Part shown: piece by piece, positions 60,573-64,000 of the stretch
Position numbering within the stretch: the stretch's first letter is position 1
Layout: each line of letters opens with the position of its first letter
DNA from: Tomitella fengzijianii
Lineage (GTDB): Bacteria; Actinomycetota; Actinomycetes; Mycobacteriales; Mycobacteriaceae
Assembly: GCF_007559025.1 (NCBI RefSeq)
Contig: NZ_CP041765.1
Location: 1,174,679 to 1,238,678 of the forward strand
DNA: 64,000 nt
Direction: 5' to 3'
Notes under the pieces: model-generated
Told to the model about the DNA's origin: nothing
Seen by the model: only the letters and a program-made list of their open reading frames with translations
Database searches by the model: none
Position numbers and translations under genes: made by a program

Positions 60573-62834
60573 GTGAACACGACATTCACAGCGACAGTTC
60601 TGGGCTCACCGCGCATCGGCCCCCGGCGTGAGCTGAAGAAGGCGGTCGAGGCCTATTGGGCGGGCCGCATCGACGCCGACGAGCTACTGGCCACCGGGGC
60701 CGCGTTGCGCGCGGACATGTGGTCGCAGCAACGGGCCGCGGGGCTGGACTCCATCCCGGTCGGCACCTTCTCCCTCTACGACCAGGTGCTGGACACCGCG
60801 GCCATGCTGGGAGCACTCCCGGAACGGGTCGCGGGAATCGCCGACCCGCTCGACCGCTACTTCGCGGCCGCGCGCGGCAACGACACGGTCGCCCCGCTGG
60901 AGATGACCAAGTGGTTCGACACCAACTACCACTACCTGGTCCCCGAGATCTCCCCGCAGACGCGGTTCGCGCTGGATCCGTCGAAACCGCTGGGCGAACT
61001 CGCCGAGGCGCGGGCTCAGGGCGTGCCGGCGCGCCCGGTGGTGATCGGGCCGGTCACGTTCCTGCTGCTGTCCAAACAGGTCGACGCGTCAGGCCCGCTG
61101 CTGGACCGCATCGACGAGCTGCTTCCGTTGTACGCCGAGCTGCTGGGACTGCTCGCCGAGGCGGGCGCGGAATGGGTGCAGATCGACGAACCCGCGCTGG
61201 TCGGCGACCGCACCGACGACGAGATCGCCGTCGCCCGCCGCATCTACGACGAGTTGGCGGCCCTGACGCAACGCCCGGCGATCCTCGTCGCCTCGTACTT
61301 CGGCAGCCTCGGTGACGCGCTGCCGGCTCTGGCCGCCACGGGCATCGAAGGCATCGCCGTGGACCTGGTGGCGGGATCGGACGCGCCCGCATGGGTGCCG
61401 GGCCTGGCGCGCAAGCATGTCGTGGCGGGCGTCGTCGACGGCCGCAACGTGTGGCGCACAGACCTGGAAGCCGCCCTGGGCACGCTCGTGACACTGCTGG
61501 GCAGCGTCGGGTCGCTGGCGGTGTCCACCTCGTGCTCGCTGCTGCACGTGCCGTACACGCTCGAAGCGGAGTCCGGACTGGAGGAGCCGCTGCGTTCCTG
61601 GCTCGCGTTCGGCGCGGAGAAGACCGGCGAGGTCGTGACGCTGGCGACCGCCCTGAGCCGGGGGCGTGACGCCGTGGCGGGCGCGGTCGAGGCCGGCGGC
61701 TCCGCGGTGCGGTCACGGCGCGAGGACCCGCGCCTGCACGACGAGACGCTGCGCGCGCGGATCGACGCGCTGACCTCGGGGACCAGGGGCAGGAGCGAAG
61801 CCGACGTCCGCCGGCGGGCCCAGCAGGGCCTCGGCCTGCCCGTGCTGCCGACCACCACGATCGGTTCGTACCCGCAGACCCGGGAGATCAGGCTCGCGCG
61901 CGCCGCGCTGCGCAAGGGCGAGATCGACCAGGCGGAGTACCTGCGCCGCATGCGGAGTGAGATCGGCGACGTGGTGGCGCTGCAGGAGGAGCTGGGCCTG
62001 GACGTGCTGGTGCACGGCGAGCCGGAGCGCAACGACATGGTGCAGTACTTCGCCGAGCAACTGGACGGATTCTTCGCCACGCAGAACGGCTGGGTGCAGT
62101 CCTACGGCAGCCGATGCGTGCGCCCGCCGATCCTCTACGGCGACGTGCGGCGGCCGAGCCCGATGACGACCGAGTGGATCACCTACGCCCAGTCGCTCAC
62201 CGGCAAGCCCGTCAAGGGGATGCTCACCGGCCCGGTGACCATCCTGGCGTGGTCGTTCGTGCGCGACGACCAGCCGCTGGCGGAGACCGCCGACCAGGTG
62301 GCGCTGGCGATCCGCGACGAGACGGTGGATCTGCAGGCCGCCGGCATCCGGATCATCCAGGTGGACGAGCCGGCCCTGCGGGAGCTTCTGCCGCTGCGCG
62401 CCGCGGAGCAACAGGCCTACCTGGACTGGGCGGTGGGGGCGTTCCGGCTCGCCACGTCGGGCGTGGCCGACTCCACGCAGATCCACACGCACCTGTGCTA
62501 TTCGGAGTTCGGTCAGGTGATCGGCGCCATCGCCGGACTGGACGCGGACGTCACGTCCATCGAGGCGGCCCGCTCGCACATGGAGGTGCTGGGCGACCTC
62601 AACGAGGTGGGCTTCGACCTGGGGGTCGGGCCCGGGGTGTACGACATCCACTCGCCACGGGTACCGGGTGTGGACGAGATCGAGGAGCTGCTGAAGGAGG
62701 CGCTGGCGGCCGTGCCCGCGGAGCGCCTGTGGGTCAATCCCGACTGCGGGCTCAAGACCCGCGGAACCGAGGAGACGACGGCTTCGCTCCGCAACCTGGT
62801 CGAGGCGACGCGACGGGTGCGCGCCCGGCTGTAG
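60573..62834 (+). CDS. metE: cobalamin-independent methionine synthase
   Basis: A 753-residue 5-methyltetrahydropteroyltriglutamate-homocysteine methyltransferase. The N-terminal barrel begins [19 protein letters not shown]. The C-terminal catalytic barrel starts around [16 protein letters not shown]. Zinc ligands are in HTHLCYSEF and the Cys of [22 protein letters not shown] binds homocysteine. It transfers a methyl group from methyl-THF-triglutamate to homocysteine. GTG 60573 follows GGAG by 8 bases. The B12 riboswitch upstream implies that a B12-dependent MetH also exists in this organism. Confidence 0.96.
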   Translation: MNTTFTATVLGSPRIGPRRELKKAVEAYWAGRIDADELLATGAALRADMWSQQRAAGLDSIPVGTFSLYDQVLDTAAMLGALPERVAGIADPLDRYFAAARGNDTVAPLEMTKWFDTNYHYLVPEISPQTRFALDPSKPLGELAEARAQGVPARPVVIGPVTFLLLSKQVDASGPLLDRIDELLPLYAELLGLLAEAGAEWVQIDEPALVGDRTDDEIAVARRIYDELAALTQRPAILVASYFGSLGDALPALAATGIEGIAVDLVAGSDAPAWVPGLARKHVVAGVVDGRNVWRTDLEAALGTLVTLLGSVGSLAVSTSCSLLHVPYTLEAESGLEEPLRSWLAFGAEKTGEVVTLATALSRGRDAVAGAVEAGGSAVRSRREDPRLHDETLRARIDALTSGTRGRSEADVRRRAQQGLGLPVLPTTTIGSYPQTREIRLARAALRKGEIDQAEYLRRMRSEIGDVVALQEELGLDVLVHGEPERNDMVQYFAEQLDGFFATQNGWVQSYGSRCVRPPILYGDVRRPSPMTTEWITYAQSLTGKPVKGMLTGPVTILAWSFVRDDQPLAETADQVALAIRDETVDLQAAGIRIIQVDEPALRELLPLRAAEQQAYLDWAVGAFRLATSGVADSTQIHTHLCYSEFGQVIGAIAGLDADVTSIEAARSHMEVLGDLNEVGFDLGVGPGVYDIHSPRVPGVDEIEELLKEALAAVPAERLWVNPDCGLKTRGTEETTASLRNLVEATRRVRARL

Positions 62835-62878
62835 CGGATGGGGCGCATCCCGCCCCGATCCGAGAGCCCTCTGCACGG

Positions 62879-62923
62879 GCCGAGCACCGGTTCCCCGGGT
62901 TTCCGGGAGAACCGGTGCTCGGC
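62879..62923. terminator. bidirectional hairpin terminator, 14-bp outer stem
   Basis: A perfect 14-base-pair outer stem, with an imperfect GC-rich inner stem, lies between convergent metE and pyruvate carboxylase genes. Confidence 0.75.
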
Positions 62924-62938
62924 TCGCAGGGGTCGCCG

Positions 62939-64000
62939 CTAGTGTGCGTCCGGCTCGATCACCGCCAGCAGGTCGCCGCCCTCGACCTGGGCGATCCCGG
63001 CGACCGCGATGCGGCCCACGGTGCCCGCCACGGGCGCGGTGATCGCGGCCTCCATCTTCATCGCCTCGATGCTCGCGATCGGTTCGCCCGCGGCGACGTG
63101 GTTCCCGACACCGACCGCGAGCGTGACGACCCCCGCGAACGGGGCCGGCACCTGGCCCGGCTGCGCCGGATCGGCCTTCTCCGCCCGGGGCCGCTCGTCG
63201 ACGATCGACTCGTCGCGCACCTCGATCGGCCGCAGCTGCCCGTTGAGCGTGCACATCACCGTGCGCATGCCGCGCTGGTCGGCCTCGGAGATCGACTCGA
63301 GACCGACGATCAGCGTCTTACCCGGCTCGAGCTCGATGCGGTGCTCCACGCCGGGGATGAGCCCGTAGAAGAACTCCGCCGACCCCAGCACCGACGTGTC
63401 GCCGAACTCCCCGCGGTGTGCGGCGAAGTCGCGCGCGGGTGCGGGGAAGAGCAACTCGGACAGACGGTGCCGGCGCAGCCTGCCGGGCGAGGCGAGCATT
63501 GCACGGTCGTCCACGCTCAGCGGCGACTGCGGCTCCGCGGCACGCCTGCCGGTGAGGGCGCTGCCGCGCAGCGGCTCGGGCCAGCCGCCTGCGGGCTCGC
63601 CCAGCTCGCCGCGCAGGAAGCCCGTCACCGAGTCCGGAATGTCGAAGCCCGCCGGATCGGCCGCGAACTGCTCGGCGGTGGCCCCGGCCCCCACCAGGGC
63701 GAGCGCGAGGTCGCCGACGACCTTCGACGACGGGGTGACCTTGATCAGCCGGCCCAACACCCTGTCGGCGCCCGCGTAGGCGTCCTCGATGGTCTCGAAC
63801 CGGTCGGCCAGCCCGAGCGCCGCTGCCTGGCTGCGCAGGTTCGACAGCTGCCCGCCGGGGATCTCGTGGCGGTACACCCGCCCCGTCGGCGCCCCGATCC
63901 CCGTCTCGAACGGCGCGTACAGGCCGCGCAGCGCCTCCCAGTACGGCTCGAGCGCGCACACCGCGGCGAGGTCCAGGCCCGTCTCGTACTCCGTGTGGGC
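62939..64000 (-). CDS. pyc: pyruvate carboxylase, C-terminal part (5' end beyond window)
   Basis: 353 codons of the C-terminal region. They include the end of the carboxyltransferase barrel (AHTEYETGLDLAAVCALEPYW, RHEIPGGQLSNLRSQAAALGL), the PYC/OADA linker domain (SVLGSAEFFYGLIPGVEH), and the biotin carrier with IEAMKMEAAI (biotinyl Lys). The full enzyme (about 1,130 residues) makes oxaloacetate from pyruvate and bicarbonate for anaplerosis. The stop is TAG at 62939-62941. The start lies outside the window. Confidence 0.93.
   Translation of the reverse strand, partial: AHTEYETGLDLAAVCALEPYWEALRGLYAPFETGIGAPTGRVYRHEIPGGQLSNLRSQAAALGLADRFETIEDAYAGADRVLGRLIKVTPSSKVVGDLALALVGAGATAEQFAADPAGFDIPDSVTGFLRGELGEPAGGWPEPLRGSALTGRRAAEPQSPLSVDDRAMLASPGRLRRHRLSELLFPAPARDFAAHRGEFGDTSVLGSAEFFYGLIPGVEHRIELEPGKTLIVGLESISEADQRGMRTVMCTLNGQLRPIEVRDESIVDERPRAEKADPAQPGQVPAPFAGVVTLAVGVGNHVAAGEPIASIEAMKMEAAITAPVAGTVGRIAVAGIAQVEGGDLLAVIEPDAH

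Noticed and set aside
1-64000. tRNA, rRNA, CRISPR arrays, prophage genes and replication origins
   Set aside because: I looked for conserved tRNA/rRNA segments, regularly spaced repeats and phage-type genes by eye and found none; a covariance-model search would be needed to exclude a tRNA completely.

Overview
The window is high-GC actinobacterial DNA. Genes are packed with many 1-4 base start/stop overlaps, and GTG and TTG starts are common. The gene content (KshA, a BkaR-type leucine cluster, an MftG-like oxidoreductase, a 13E12/DUF222 HNH protein behind actinobacterial SOS boxes, a B12-riboswitch metE) points to Mycobacteriales, in the Gordonia/Rhodococcus/Tomitella/Mycobacterium neighbourhood. 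Genus and species cannot be fixed from this sequence alone. I found no rRNA, tRNA or CRISPR array.

Layout. 1-1332: the end of an ectoine-type amino-acid ABC importer (permease and lipoprotein). 1451-4257: an MFS exporter coupled to an alkaline-phosphatase-fold phosphodiesterase. 4303-13203: a leucine/isovalerate catabolic operon (TetR repressor, acyl-CoA ligase, methylcrotonyl-CoA carboxylase beta and alpha, acyl-CoA dehydrogenase, MaoC hydratase, CitE-like lyase), with a promoter and operator readable in front of it. 13340-16755: two paralogous orphan peptide-binding lipoproteins facing each other across a 24-bp hairpin. 16915-21709: M20 amidohydrolase, two SDRs, a PPOX flavoprotein and a class III sirtuin.

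22184-41235 is a steroid/terpenoid-like catabolic island. It holds an IclR regulator, a meta-cleavage hydrolase and an HsaA-like monooxygenase, MarR, an SDR, a four-cysteine small protein and KshA. A TetR regulator, a thioesterase and an amidohydrolase follow, then four acyl-CoA ligases forming two paralog pairs, and two more SDRs. A 13E12/HNH gene under two SOS-box-like sites sits inside the island.

42185-45324 looks acquired. A decayed Tn3-family transposase is followed by a 22-codon leader ORF with a near-perfect Shine-Dalgarno, then an extra RsgA-type ribosome GTPase and a GNAT acetyltransferase. This arrangement resembles translationally attenuated ribosome-protection or resistance cassettes and is the most interesting feature here.

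45638-50030 is the valine/isobutyrate operon (mmsA, isobutyryl-CoA dehydrogenase, mmsB, enoyl-CoA hydratase). 50061-59988 is mixed: gamma-carbonic anhydrase, secreted cupin, secreted GH1 glycosidase, thioesterase, a zinc-ribbon metallo-beta-lactamase protein coupled to an AlkZ-like protein, a VOC protein, AraC and MarR regulators, a GAF-LuxR regulator with an MftG-like GMC oxidoreductase, and an NTF2-fold protein. 60122-62834 is B12-riboswitch-controlled metE. The window ends inside pyruvate carboxylase. Together the genes describe an aerobic heterotroph that degrades branched-chain amino acids and steroid- or terpene-like acids through CoA thioesters.
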